Assembly (NCBI RefSeq): GCF_001458595.1
Contig: NZ_LN890327.1
Location: 768,761 to 832,268, forward strand
Length of the DNA: 63,508 nucleotides
From: Clostridium neonatale
GTDB taxonomy: Bacteria; Bacillota; Clostridia; Clostridiales; Clostridiaceae
Direction: 5' to 3'
Shown here in pieces: positions 36,682-45,194 of the stretch. The notes below the pieces were generated by a model. It saw only the letters and a program-made list of their open reading frames with translations, had not been told where the DNA came from and did no database searches. The stretch's first letter is position 1. Every line of letters starts with the position of its first letter. Made by a program: the position numbers and the translations under genes.

Positions 36682-38157
36682 ATGGAAGAAAAGAGGGAGC
36701 AGTGGGGGTCTAAATTAGGATTTATATTGGCAGCAGTAGGGTCAGCAGTAGGATTAGGTAATATATGGAGGTTTCCTTATGTAGCATATACAAATGGTGG
36801 AGGAGCATTTTTAGTTCCATACTTTTTTGCAATATTTACAGCAGGAATCCCTTTATTAATATTAGAATATGGAATGGGACATAAATATAAAGGTTCAACG
36901 CCACTTGCTATAGCAAGAACCAATAAAAAATGGGAATGGCTTGGATGGTGGCCAACTATAAGTGCATTTATGATATTAGGTTATTATTCAATGATATTAA
37001 GCTGGGCAGTAAACTATTTTACTTTTAGTTTTTCAAAAAAATGGGGAAATGATTCAAATGCATTTTTCCACAATGATTTCTTACAACTAACATCCTCACC
37101 ATTTGAATTTGGGAAAATGGTATGGCCGATTTTATTAGGAATAGCTTTTATATGGGCTATAAACTGGTTTATATGTTATAAGGGTGTTAAAGGTGGAATA
37201 GAAAAAGCAAGTAAAATTCTATTACCAACATTAATAACAATAATGATTATAATTGCAATTAGAGCAGTTACTCTAAATGGAGCAACTACAGGATTGAATA
37301 CATTATTTACACCTGATTGGTCAATGGTAATGAAACCAAAGGTATGGGTAGCAGCATATGGGCAAGTATTCTTTTCATTAAGTTTAGCTATGGGAATAAT
37401 GATGACTTATTCAAGCTACTTACCGAAAAAGACTGATATAAATAATAGTGCTTTTATGACTGCGTTTGCAAACTGTGGATTTGAATTTTTATCAGCAATA
37501 GCTGTTTTTGCAATACTTGGATATATGGCTACTTCTCAAAACTTACCAATGTCTGAAGTTGTTTCAAGTGGAGTAGGGCTTGCATTTGTTGTTTTCCCTA
37601 AAGTATTTAGTACTATGGGGGGGGGAGGAACTATATTAGGTTCGTTATTCTTCTTATGCTTGATATTTGCAGGAATAACATCTTCAGTATCATTAACAGA
37701 GGCAGTTGCAGCACCATTTAGTGATAAATTCGGAATTGAAAAGAATAAAATGGTCACAATAATTTGCGTTATTGGATTTATAATAAGTTCTGTTTTTGCA
37801 ACAGGTGCAGGATTATACTTATTAGATATAATTGATAATTTCATTAATAACTACGGAATAGTAGTTGTTGGATTACTTGAAGTCTTATTAATAGGATGGA
37901 TAGTAAAACCTAAGAAAATCAGAGAACATACTAATGAAATTTCATACTTTAAGATAGGTAGTTGGTGGGATCTAACTATAAAATATTTAACACCAGCAAT
38001 ATTAATATTTATGTTAATACAAAGTATATTTACAGAAATAAAAAATCCATATGGTGGATATCCAATGTTATCATTACTATTATATGGATGGTCTATAATA
38101 GGAATTGGTGTAATAGGAGCATTATTACTGGCTAAGAGACCGTGGAAAGATAAGTAA
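36682..38157 (+). CDS. Sodium-dependent NSS-family amino acid transporter
   Basis: A 491-residue secondary transporter of the neurotransmitter:sodium symporter fold with about 12 spans. The family signature GFILAAVGSAVGLGNIWRFP and YTNGGGAFLVPYF in span 1 supplies the sodium and substrate sites; span 6 has GQVFFSLSLAMGIMMTYSSY. In actinobacteria and clostridia such transporters (MetP type) import methionine or alanine with a tiny partner MetS, and a MetS-like gene lies 280 bases downstream. Two adjacent ATGs (36679, 36682) exist; AAAGGAG spacing slightly favours the second. Substrate is inferred only from the partner. Confidence 0.92.
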   Translation: MEEKREQWGSKLGFILAAVGSAVGLGNIWRFPYVAYTNGGGAFLVPYFFAIFTAGIPLLILEYGMGHKYKGSTPLAIARTNKKWEWLGWWPTISAFMILGYYSMILSWAVNYFTFSFSKKWGNDSNAFFHNDFLQLTSSPFEFGKMVWPILLGIAFIWAINWFICYKGVKGGIEKASKILLPTLITIMIIIAIRAVTLNGATTGLNTLFTPDWSMVMKPKVWVAAYGQVFFSLSLAMGIMMTYSSYLPKKTDINNSAFMTAFANCGFEFLSAIAVFAILGYMATSQNLPMSEVVSSGVGLAFVVFPKVFSTMGGGGTILGSLFFLCLIFAGITSSVSLTEAVAAPFSDKFGIEKNKMVTIICVIGFIISSVFATGAGLYLLDIIDNFINNYGIVVVGLLEVLLIGWIVKPKKIREHTNEISYFKIGSWWDLTIKYLTPAILIFMLIQSIFTEIKNPYGGYPMLSLLLYGWSIIGIGVIGALLLAKRPWKDK

Positions 38158-38232
38158 ATATAAAGTTTAAACTTTAAAGAATATAAAATAAAAGATAGGG
38201 GATTGTCACACGAAATAGAATTCGTAAACCAA

Positions 38233-38352
38233 TTAACAATTTACAATGCTCAATGAAGGATGAAAAACTTTCAGTTTTTCTAATATTATAATTAAAAGTC
38301 GAAGACTTTTTTCCTTCATTGAAAATTGATTATTGATAACTGAGAATTGTTA
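38233..38352. repeat. Three-way-junction foldback repeat
   Basis: An outer stem CAATGAAGGA (38251-38260) / TCCTTCATTG (38312-38321), extended by imperfect pairing of AACAATTTACAAT with the region AGAATTGTT, encloses two separate hairpins. These are GAAAAAC..GTTTTTC (38262-38280) and AAAAGTC..GACTTTT (38294-38310). The result is a Y- or T-shaped fold between the NSS transporter and its small partner. No gene lies in it. Confidence 0.7.
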
Positions 38353-38435
38353 GACAAATTATAATTTGTAATGTAAATATAATGTGTTACAACTTATTAA
38401 GTGTAATAGCTAAATAAAATAATGGAGGTGTTAAA

Positions 38436-38552
38436 ATGACAACGTCAGCAATAATAGTTTTTGGGCTTGGAGCCACAGTTTTATGGGGTGGTCTTATACT
38501 AACATTAGGAATTACTTTATATAATGAAAAGAAACAAGCAGAAAATATTTAA
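38436..38552 (+). CDS. MetS-family small subunit of NSS transporter
   Basis: A 38-residue single-span peptide, MTTSAIIVFGLGATVLWGGL followed by ILTLGITLYNEKK and a short charged tail. Length, the MTTSAI start, the conserved W-G-G and the one hydrophobic span match the MetS (methionine/alanine importer small subunit) family, which supports an NSS permease. GGAGGTG precedes the ATG. Its position directly after the NSS transporter gene supports the call. A foldback repeat separates the two genes, so they may be expressed from one transcript through a structured spacer. Confidence 0.82.
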   Translation: MTTSAIIVFGLGATVLWGGLILTLGITLYNEKKQAENI

Positions 38553-38605
38553 ATTATCTAAGTCATGAACAGTTTAGTTGTTAATATATATTATAGTTAT
38601 AGGGG

Positions 38606-39115
38606 GTGATACCAGTAGCCCGAAATAACGACTTTAATACATCATATGATGAAGAAGAATATAACAATAATGATAACGAAAATGACGAAGGAACAGAAGA
38701 AAGTATACCAGGATTGGATGAATTTGATACTAGACTTTTAAATATTCAGGCTTCTGCTTTGCTGGTTATAATATTAGGTTATGTTCTAGAATATATATCT
38801 ACATTACAAGCAATAGAAGTAATTAAAATAAGACAGAACAATGATGAATCAGAATTTGAGCCGGATCCAGATATTGCATTGTTATTAGGATCTCAGCTTG
38901 AAGTAATCGCACAAGCAGTACTAGTTCAAGTTTCAAAAATTCAATATAGGAATACTCCACTTCATTTTAGAACAGGTAATTTAAATGCAGCGAGATCAGC
39001 CAACTTTGAGATATTGCTTGGTGATATAGTTGAAATGATTGCATACCTAATTACTCTTTTTGGAGTTAGAAAGATATATGCAATAAATCATAATGGACCT
39101 GTTTATGGAGTTTAG
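38606..39115 (+). CDS. Unknown protein with acidic Asn-rich N terminus and hydrophobic helices
   Basis: A 169-residue frame. Residues 1-35 are acidic and Asn-rich (EEEYNNNDNENDEGTEESIP), then come two hydrophobic helical parts: LLNIQASALLVIILGYVLEY, and a C-terminal stretch LLGDIVEMIAYLITLFGV. The middle has ALLLGSQLEVIAQAVLVQVS. I know no family. The start is odd: the only standard in-frame start is a GTG at 38606, inside AGGGGGTGAT. That string itself looks like the ribosome site, so the true start may be a non-standard codon a few bases later. Its layout resembles the protein at 60875. Confidence 0.6.
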   Translation: MIPVARNNDFNTSYDEEEYNNNDNENDEGTEESIPGLDEFDTRLLNIQASALLVIILGYVLEYISTLQAIEVIKIRQNNDESEFEPDPDIALLLGSQLEVIAQAVLVQVSKIQYRNTPLHFRTGNLNAARSANFEILLGDIVEMIAYLITLFGVRKIYAINHNGPVYGV

Positions 39116-39190
39116 GAACTATTGTTTAGCAAATTTAGAAACGTGCTGGAAGTGTGGAAAATTAAAAAATAAATTCAATACTAAAAAATG

Positions 39191-39240
39191 AACAGAATAT
39201 CTTTTTAGAATAAGTTTTTGAAAGATATTCTGTTTTCTTT
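39191..39240 (+). terminator. Terminator after the acidic membrane protein gene
   Basis: The stem AACAGAATATCTTT / AAAGATATTCTGTT, followed by TTCTTT, lies 75 bases after the stop. Confidence 0.82.
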
Positions 39241-39332
39241 ATATAGTTCAATAAAAAAATTGTAATAGTTGTAAACTTATTATAAAATATAATCAGTAAG
39301 TACATAGTAACAAAAGGGGAATGGATGAAAAG

Positions 39333-39884
39333 ATGAGAAAAATAATATTAAGTGGTTTTATTGTTATATTGAGTTTAAGTTTAATATCATGTAATAATTC
39401 ATCTGACAAGGAAGCAGCAGAAAGTAATAAATCAACTAGAAAAGATTTAAAAACATATTTCATAACAACAAGTAAAGAAGAAAATACAGCTTCTAATTGG
39501 GTATTTGGAGAATCTAATGAAAATCCACTTGAAGAAAAAGAAAATACAAATAAAAGAGAAAATGTTGTGACAGGAAATAATAAAAACAAACCAGCAGAAA
39601 ATAATATGGCAGCATCAAAACCTCAGAATACCACTACTAATAGTAACACTAATAATAGTAGCACTACTACTAATAATAACAACAATTCTTCACCGGATCC
39701 TAATTATAATATGAATGATATTATTCCAGGTCCAGATGATGAAACTTTTAATCCTATAGATTCTAGTGCAAATCCAAATGATATAGTATCTGATCCTTAT
39801 GCAAATGAAGAAGAGGATAGTAGTGATGATGAAAATGGTTATAAAGAAGCTGAAGATAGGACTTTTGGAAATGAGCCAGATTAA
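39333..39884 (+). CDS. Asn/Ser/Thr-rich predicted lipoprotein
   Basis: A 183-residue lipoprotein. The signal MRKIILSGFIVILSLSLISC gives a lipidated Cys20. The mature part is low complexity: a charged section (SDKEAAESNKSTRKDLKTYF), then an Asn/Thr/Ser-rich linker with a NNNNNSSPDP stretch, and an acidic tail with EEEDSSDDENGYKEAEDR. No catalytic domain is visible; it may be a surface spacer or a calcium-binding acidic tail. An upstream ATG (39321) would add four residues but sits directly against AAAGGGGA. The ATG at 39333 gives the cleaner signal peptide. Confidence 0.7.
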   Translation: MRKIILSGFIVILSLSLISCNNSSDKEAAESNKSTRKDLKTYFITTSKEENTASNWVFGESNENPLEEKENTNKRENVVTGNNKNKPAENNMAASKPQNTTTNSNTNNSSTTTNNNNNSSPDPNYNMNDIIPGPDDETFNPIDSSANPNDIVSDPYANEEEDSSDDENGYKEAEDRTFGNEPD

Positions 39885-39916
39885 GAATTAATAGGTACAT
39901 ATTAATAAATTTGAAA

Positions 39917-39965
39917 AAAACACGGTTATTTATTGATATTATGCATTAAATAGCTGTGTTTTATT
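39917..39965 (+). terminator. Terminator after the Asn-rich lipoprotein
   Basis: The stem AAACACGGTTATTTA against TAAATAGCTGTGTTT, with G-U pairs and a T tail, lies about 33 bases after the stop. Confidence 0.8.
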
Positions 39966-40063
39966 ATATATATAATTAAAGAAGGTTGGATTTATAAATG
40001 TTTTTATGTTAGAATGTTAATATTATACATTAGATTTATTTATAGTGAGGGGGACTTTAAAAG

Positions 40064-41440
40064 ATGAGTATTGCACCAGATATAACTTTTTCTGAAATTA
40101 TACCAGACATATTAAAGCTGAAGGATATATGTGTGGAAAACAGTACAATTGAAAAGAAGTTGTATATAGAAAAGAAAGTAAATAGAGGACTCCGTGATGT
40201 AAATGGTAAAGGAGTTCTTACAGGCCTTACTGAAATATCAGAGATTTATTCTAAAATAATTGTTGATGGTAAAGAAGTTCCCTGTGATGGGAAACTTTTT
40301 TATAGAGGAATTGATATAGAAAAATTAGTTGAAGGCTTTGTAAAAGAAAAAAGATTTGGTTTTGAAGAAGTTTCATATCTTTTAATAATGGGAAAGCTCC
40401 CTAATAAAGAAGAATTAAATGGATTCAATGAGATACTAGGAAGATATAGGTCTTTACCACCTAGTTTTGTAAGAGATGTAATAATGAAAGCTCCAAGCTT
40501 AAATATGATGAATGCTCTAGCAAGAAGTGTACTAACATTATATTCATATGATGATAAAGCTGATGATATTTCTGTGGAAAATGTAATGCGCCAATGTCTA
40601 TCACTTACAGCTCAATTTCCATTATTATCAGTTTATGGTTATCAAGCTTATGATCATTACTATAATGGAAATAGCTTAATTATTCATACACCTCAGCCAG
40701 AGTTATCAACAGCTGAAAATATTCTCTATATGCTTAGATCAGATAGTAAATATACTGAACTTGAAGCAAGAATTCTTGATATAGCTTTAGTTATTCATGC
40801 AGAACATGGTGGTGGAAATAATTCTACATTTACAACACATGTTGTTTCATCATCAGGTACTGATACGTATTCAGCAATATCAGCAGCATTGGGATCTTTA
40901 AAAGGTCCAAAGCATGGTGGAGCAAATATAAAAGTAGTTGAAATGTTTAATGATATGAAGAAGAATATAAGAAATTGGAATGATGAAGATGAAGTAAGAA
41001 AATATTTAAAAGCTTTACTTCATAAAGAGGCTTTTGATAAGGCAGGATTAATCTATGGTATGGGACATGCTATATATTCCTTATCTGATCCAAGAGCAAA
41101 AATATTTAAAAGCTTTGTAAAAAGTTTGTCAGAAGAAAAGGGTTTGACAGAAGAATATGCTTTATATTCATTAGTTGAAAAATTAGCACCTGATGTAATT
41201 ATGGAAGAAAGAAAAACATATAAAGGAGTAAGTGCAAATGTTGATTTTTATAGTGGATTTGTATATAGTATGTTGGATCTTCCATTAGAACTTTATACAC
41301 CAATATTTGCAATAGCTCGTATAGCAGGATGGAGTGCTCATAGAATAGAGGAATTAATTAACGCTGATAAAATAATAAGACCAGCATACGAGAACGTTAG
41401 TAAACGTAAGGAATATATACCAATAAAAGAAAGAAAATAA
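40064..41440 (+). CDS. gltA: Citrate synthase
   Basis: A 458-residue citrate synthase family enzyme joining oxaloacetate and acetyl-CoA. Catalytic residues are His284 (GSLKGPKHGGAN), His335 (YGMGHAIYSLSDPRA) and Asp394 (NVDFYSGFVYS). The N-terminal ~45 residues (DILKLKDICVENSTIEKKLY) are longer than in proteobacterial enzymes, as in other clostridial forms. In saccharolytic clostridia it feeds the oxidative branch toward 2-oxoglutarate and glutamate. A 2-methylcitrate synthase role cannot be excluded. It is a single gene after GTGAGGGGG, followed by a small gene on the same strand. Confidence 0.9.
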   Translation: MSIAPDITFSEIIPDILKLKDICVENSTIEKKLYIEKKVNRGLRDVNGKGVLTGLTEISEIYSKIIVDGKEVPCDGKLFYRGIDIEKLVEGFVKEKRFGFEEVSYLLIMGKLPNKEELNGFNEILGRYRSLPPSFVRDVIMKAPSLNMMNALARSVLTLYSYDDKADDISVENVMRQCLSLTAQFPLLSVYGYQAYDHYYNGNSLIIHTPQPELSTAENILYMLRSDSKYTELEARILDIALVIHAEHGGGNNSTFTTHVVSSSGTDTYSAISAALGSLKGPKHGGANIKVVEMFNDMKKNIRNWNDEDEVRKYLKALLHKEAFDKAGLIYGMGHAIYSLSDPRAKIFKSFVKSLSEEKGLTEEYALYSLVEKLAPDVIMEERKTYKGVSANVDFYSGFVYSMLDLPLELYTPIFAIARIAGWSAHRIEELINADKIIRPAYENVSKRKEYIPIKERK

Positions 41441-41554
41441 AAAATATGTATCAAATTAAAGCTAAATTAAATAAAATAATAAAGTGATTAAATCATGTTA
41501 CGATAAAATTAATTATAAGGGTAATATTTAGAGAAGGTCAAGGAGGTGGAAAAA

Positions 41555-41776
41555 ATGGAAAAAGCATCCATTGAATCACCAGAATATGTGTTTAATACAT
41601 GGCTAAAAGAGAAATGTAATGAAAGTGAAATGATAGTTGTTAATGATATTCCATTTCTTGTTGATGATTGTATTGAAATTCTAAAGGGGAATATAATCTA
41701 TGCAGAAAAGAATATTAACCAGCTAATAGTTAAAACAGAAGATGATATGAGGTACATATTAGAAGAGTTTTTATAA
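41555..41776 (+). CDS. Small acidic protein of unknown function
   Basis: A 73-residue soluble acidic protein starting MEKASIESPEYVFNTWLKEK and ending VKTEDDMRYILEEFL. The frame can be extended to a GTG at 41546, but AGGAGG (41541-41546) overlaps that codon, so the ATG at 41555 is the start. It looks like a small alpha/beta fold (VVNDIPFLVDDCIEILKGN). I do not recognise a family. It is followed closely by a bidirectional terminator. Confidence 0.65.
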   Translation: MEKASIESPEYVFNTWLKEKCNESEMIVVNDIPFLVDDCIEILKGNIIYAEKNINQLIVKTEDDMRYILEEFL

Positions 41777-41796
41777 AATATAGTTTATTTAAAATC

Positions 41797-41838
41797 ATAA
41801 CCTAATTGAATTCTATTAATCAGATTCAATTAGGTTAT
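41797..41838. terminator. Bidirectional terminator between convergent genes
   Basis: A perfect 15-bp stem (ATAACCTAATTGAAT, 41797-41811, with 41824-41838) between the small acidic gene and the end of the MocR regulator gene. Confidence 0.88.
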
Positions 41839-41876
41839 ATAATTCTTATTTCATTATTTAAAAATTATATCATAAT

Positions 41877-43262
41877 TTACATTTCATTAATTATATTATC
41901 AATTATAATTAATGCACGTTCTAATTCTTCATTATTCTTTGGAGAACACACTGACAGTCTTGCCGCTGGTTCAAACTTGCTATTCCCAACAACAAATCTA
42001 TCAGCACAAAATACTTGAACACCTTTTTCTAATGCTCGTATTTCAAATTTGCTTCCACAAATGTGCTTGGGTAATACTAGCCATCTGAATAAACTATAAT
42101 CATTTCCATAAACGGTTCTATTTTTTAATATCCTATTTACTATAGTATTTCTTTCGAGAGTTAAATTCTTTCTTTCAGATATGATTTTATCACTCAAGTG
42201 TGTTTCTATAGCTTGGCATGCTATTTCAACGTTAAAAGATGAAGTAGTTACATTAACATTATAAATGCCTTGTTCAACTTTAGATTTATATTTATTAGGT
42301 ACTACCATAAAAGAAACACGTAAGCCAGCACAGAGACATTTAGAAAGGCTTGATATATATAAACTGTGGTTTGGAGCCATAGCGGATAAAGGTATATTAT
42401 TAGAATCACTCAAATATGCATATATTCCATCCTCAATTAAGAGTAAGTTATTATTTTTTATAATTTTTGATAGCTTTTCCTTTTGATTTTTTGACATAGT
42501 AGAATAAGTTGTTGGATTATGCATTTCAGGAATTAAGTATAATCCTTTAATGTTTTCGTTTTTACATATGGTATCTAAATTTTCATAAGTAACCGATGTA
42601 TTATTTATTGGAAGAGGAAAAAGTCGTATTCCAAGCATGTTTGCAAGTGATTTAAATGCAGGATATGTTAGAGGATCAGTTCCTATTTTGTCTCCAGAAG
42701 CAAATAGTGACATTAAAATAATTGATAAGGCATTTTGAGATCCGGAAGTTATCATTATATTTTCTGGAGTTGCATTTATGTTAAATTTCCTTAGGTATTT
42801 GCATGCGGTCTTTCGATGAGATAAAAGTCCAATTGGAGGCGAGTACTGAAGAAAATTTTCAATATTAGTTTTTTTTATAAGCTTTTTTATTAAATCAATT
42901 ATATATTTATTTTGCTCGTATAATGGAAAAGCGGCTCCCATATCTATATAATCTTCATTTAATGTACTTAGAAGTAAAGGAGAAGTTTGTACATCAGAAG
43001 AAATATAAGTTCCTTTACCTGTTGTACCACTTATTAAACCCTTCAGCTCACATATTTTAAAAGCTCTTGTTATAGTACTTAAATTTAAATCTAAAAAGTC
43101 GGCCAATTCCCTTTGAGGGGGTAATTTATCTCCAGGATTTAAAGTACCATTTTGTATATCATTTTCTAGTAGTTGAGCAAGAGATTTATATAGTGGCGGA
43201 GTTAAGTCTTTCGTATTTGGTTTCCATGACATAGGATAATTATCAAAGGAGTTTACTGGCAT
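41877..43262 (-). CDS. MocR-type regulator (GntR helix-turn-helix plus aminotransferase domain)
   Basis: A 461-residue fusion. Residues about 20-90 form a GntR winged helix (LENDIQNGTLNPGDKLPPQR, then NLSTITRAFKICELKGLISG). Residues 105-461 are a fold-type I aminotransferase domain with the PLP-binding Lys308 in YISSLSKCLCAG and the Asn-Pro turn MHNPTTYS. MocR proteins sense PLP-bound amino compounds and regulate a neighbouring, usually divergent gene. Here the divergent neighbour is an aminotransferase, which fits. The ATG has a GAGGTGG ribosome site. Intergenic space to the divergent gene is 170 bases. Confidence 0.92.
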   Translation of the reverse strand: MPVNSFDNYPMSWKPNTKDLTPPLYKSLAQLLENDIQNGTLNPGDKLPPQRELADFLDLNLSTITRAFKICELKGLISGTTGKGTYISSDVQTSPLLLSTLNEDYIDMGAAFPLYEQNKYIIDLIKKLIKKTNIENFLQYSPPIGLLSHRKTACKYLRKFNINATPENIMITSGSQNALSIILMSLFASGDKIGTDPLTYPAFKSLANMLGIRLFPLPINNTSVTYENLDTICKNENIKGLYLIPEMHNPTTYSTMSKNQKEKLSKIIKNNNLLLIEDGIYAYLSDSNNIPLSAMAPNHSLYISSLSKCLCAGLRVSFMVVPNKYKSKVEQGIYNVNVTTSSFNVEIACQAIETHLSDKIISERKNLTLERNTIVNRILKNRTVYGNDYSLFRWLVLPKHICGSKFEIRALEKGVQVFCADRFVVGNSKFEPAARLSVCSPKNNEELERALIIIDNIINEM

Positions 43263-43432
43263 TTAGACCACCTCTTATATTCTTAATTTTTAATAAATGT
43301 ATATTTAAATTATAAATAACATATTTTTAAAATTTTATAAAATATTGTTTTGCATACAATTTTATCATTGAAATCATACATTTACAATATTAAAATGTTA
43401 ATAAATATTCAAATGAATTGGGGGCTGTAAAA

Positions 43433-44617
43433 ATGAGATTTGAGTTTGCAGAAAGAATGAATAAACTAGAAGCATCTGTAATTAGAGAAATATTAAAGGT
43501 TACTGAAAAACCAGAAATTATATCATTTGCTGGAGGTCTTCCAGCACCGGAGACATTTCCGATAGAAGCAATAAAGGAAGCAAATCAGAAGGTGCTTGAG
43601 GAAAATGGGGAAAAGGCACTTCAATATGCTACAACAGAAGGATATAATCCACTAAGAAAATGGATAGCAGAAAGAATGAATAAAACTTTAGGGGCTAATT
43701 TTTCATATGAGAATATATTAATAACACATGGATCACAACAAGGTTTAGATTTTTTAGGAAAAATATTTTTAAATAAATATGATGTTGTATTATGCGAGAG
43801 TCCGACATATCTTGCGGCTATTACTGCTTTTAAAGCATATGAATGTAACTTTATAGAAGTACCTACAGATAAAGATGGAATGATTGTTGATGAACTTGAA
43901 AAAATATTAAAGACAACAAAAAATATTAAGCTAATATACACAATACCAACATTTCAAAATCCAACTGGGGTTACATGGTCAATAGAAAGACGTAAAGGGG
44001 TAGCTGAACTTGCTGATAAATATAACAAGATAGTAATTGAGGATAATCCCTACGGAGAACTTAGATTTAAAGGAGAAAATCTACCATCTCTAAAATCATT
44101 TGATGAATGTGGAAATGTTGTTTGCTTAGGTACTTTTTCAAAAATATTTTGTCCAGGATATAGGATTGCATGGGTAGCAGCACATGAAGAAATAATAGAG
44201 AAGCTAGTAGTAATTAAACAAAGTACTGATTTACAATGTAATACAATTGCACAAATGGATATAGCAAAATACTTAGAATTAAATGATATTGATGAACATA
44301 TAGAAACAATTCGTGAACTGTATAAAAAGAGATGCGATTTAGCAGTAGAAACTATGGAAAAAGAATTCCCTGAGAATGTAAAGTTTAATAGACCAGATGG
44401 AGGTTTATTTACATGGGTTGAACTTCCAAAGAATATTGATGCAAGAGAACTTTTAGATGAATGTCTAAAACATAATGTAGCATTCGTTCCAGGAGGACCT
44501 TTCTTTCCAAATGGAGGAAATGAAAATTTCTTTAGAATAAATTATTCTAATATGCCTGAAGAAAGAATCGTTGAAGGCCTAAAAATACTAGGAAAAATAT
44601 TAAAAGAATATCTTTAG
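43433..44617 (+). CDS. PLP-dependent aminotransferase (2-aminoadipate/MocR-partner type)
   Basis: A 394-residue class I/II aminotransferase. The start text FEFAERMNKLEASVIREILK, the motif FAGGLPAPETFP, the Asn-Pro turn PTFQNPTGVTWS, EDNPYGELRF and the PLP Lys237 in GTFSKIFCPGYRI resemble LysN/2-aminoadipate and multi-substrate aminotransferases. It is divergent from the MocR regulator, which probably controls it. A TTG at 43418 extends the frame, but GGGGG (43419-43423) favours the ATG at 43433. The amino donor is not determined. A hairpin element begins 24 bases after its stop. Confidence 0.9.
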   Translation: MRFEFAERMNKLEASVIREILKVTEKPEIISFAGGLPAPETFPIEAIKEANQKVLEENGEKALQYATTEGYNPLRKWIAERMNKTLGANFSYENILITHGSQQGLDFLGKIFLNKYDVVLCESPTYLAAITAFKAYECNFIEVPTDKDGMIVDELEKILKTTKNIKLIYTIPTFQNPTGVTWSIERRKGVAELADKYNKIVIEDNPYGELRFKGENLPSLKSFDECGNVVCLGTFSKIFCPGYRIAWVAAHEEIIEKLVVIKQSTDLQCNTIAQMDIAKYLELNDIDEHIETIRELYKKRCDLAVETMEKEFPENVKFNRPDGGLFTWVELPKNIDARELLDECLKHNVAFVPGGPFFPNGGNENFFRINYSNMPEERIVEGLKILGKILKEYL

Positions 44618-44640
44618 TGAAGTATATATTGATCACAACA

Positions 44641-45073
44641 TAAATAAGGGATGTAGAATCAGAGTTTAGTGGATAACAACCGAAATTCAATATATGATAG
44701 GCTCGATTATAGGGAAATTTAAGCTAAAACTTCTAAAGAGATAGGCTGTGCCCAAAACAATTTGCTCCAACAGCAAGTGTTGGACAAATTATTTTGGAAC
44801 AGCCTATCTCTAAGAAGTTAAAAGCTTAAATTTCTTAATACAATACTACGCCTAAGCAGAGAACCCAAATCTGTGATTTGGTGTGAATCGCTTACCCAGC
44901 GAATGAATATGAGTCGGGTATTCATATATTGAATTTCTTTGTTTTCTCTATAATCATAGAAATATAACGCCTGTTAGTAGTAATAGACTTTATACTATGA
45001 GTTTAGATGAAACAAAGAAATGAAGATCTTATGGTCGGTTGTTATCCTCTAAACTTAGCACGTCCTTTATTTA
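44641..45073. mobile_element. MITE-like hairpin element D (433 bp, non-coding)
   Basis: The terminal inverted repeats are clear. The left end (44641-44683) begins TAAATAAGGGATGT and ends GGATAACAACCGA; the right end (45035-45073) begins TCGGTTGTTATCC and ends ACGTCCTTTATTTA. Outer arms TTCAATATATGA / TCATATATTGAA enclose GGGAAATTTAAGCT..AAACTTCT and their partners. Innermost is the conserved core (44744-44804), closed by the perfect 12-bp pair AGAGATAGGCTG (44737-44748) / 44800-44811. An inverted R2 repeat (44855-44917) sits inside one arm. A second, short half-module (44999-45040) points the other way. No open frame is present. Confidence 0.8.
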
Positions 45074-45194
45074 ATGTAGGTATGATTTTAGAAAAAAGAT
45101 AACTTGAAATATAAGACAGAAAAGTATTTAATAAGATATAAGAGAAGTATTTTGATATATGGCAATAATTTTTTAAAAGGGGAGTGAAAATAAA

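Noticed and set aside
44641..45073. Element D as an ordinary terminator
   Set aside because: At 433 bp with terminal inverted repeats and homologous copies at two other loci, it is far larger than a terminator, although parts may still stop transcription.
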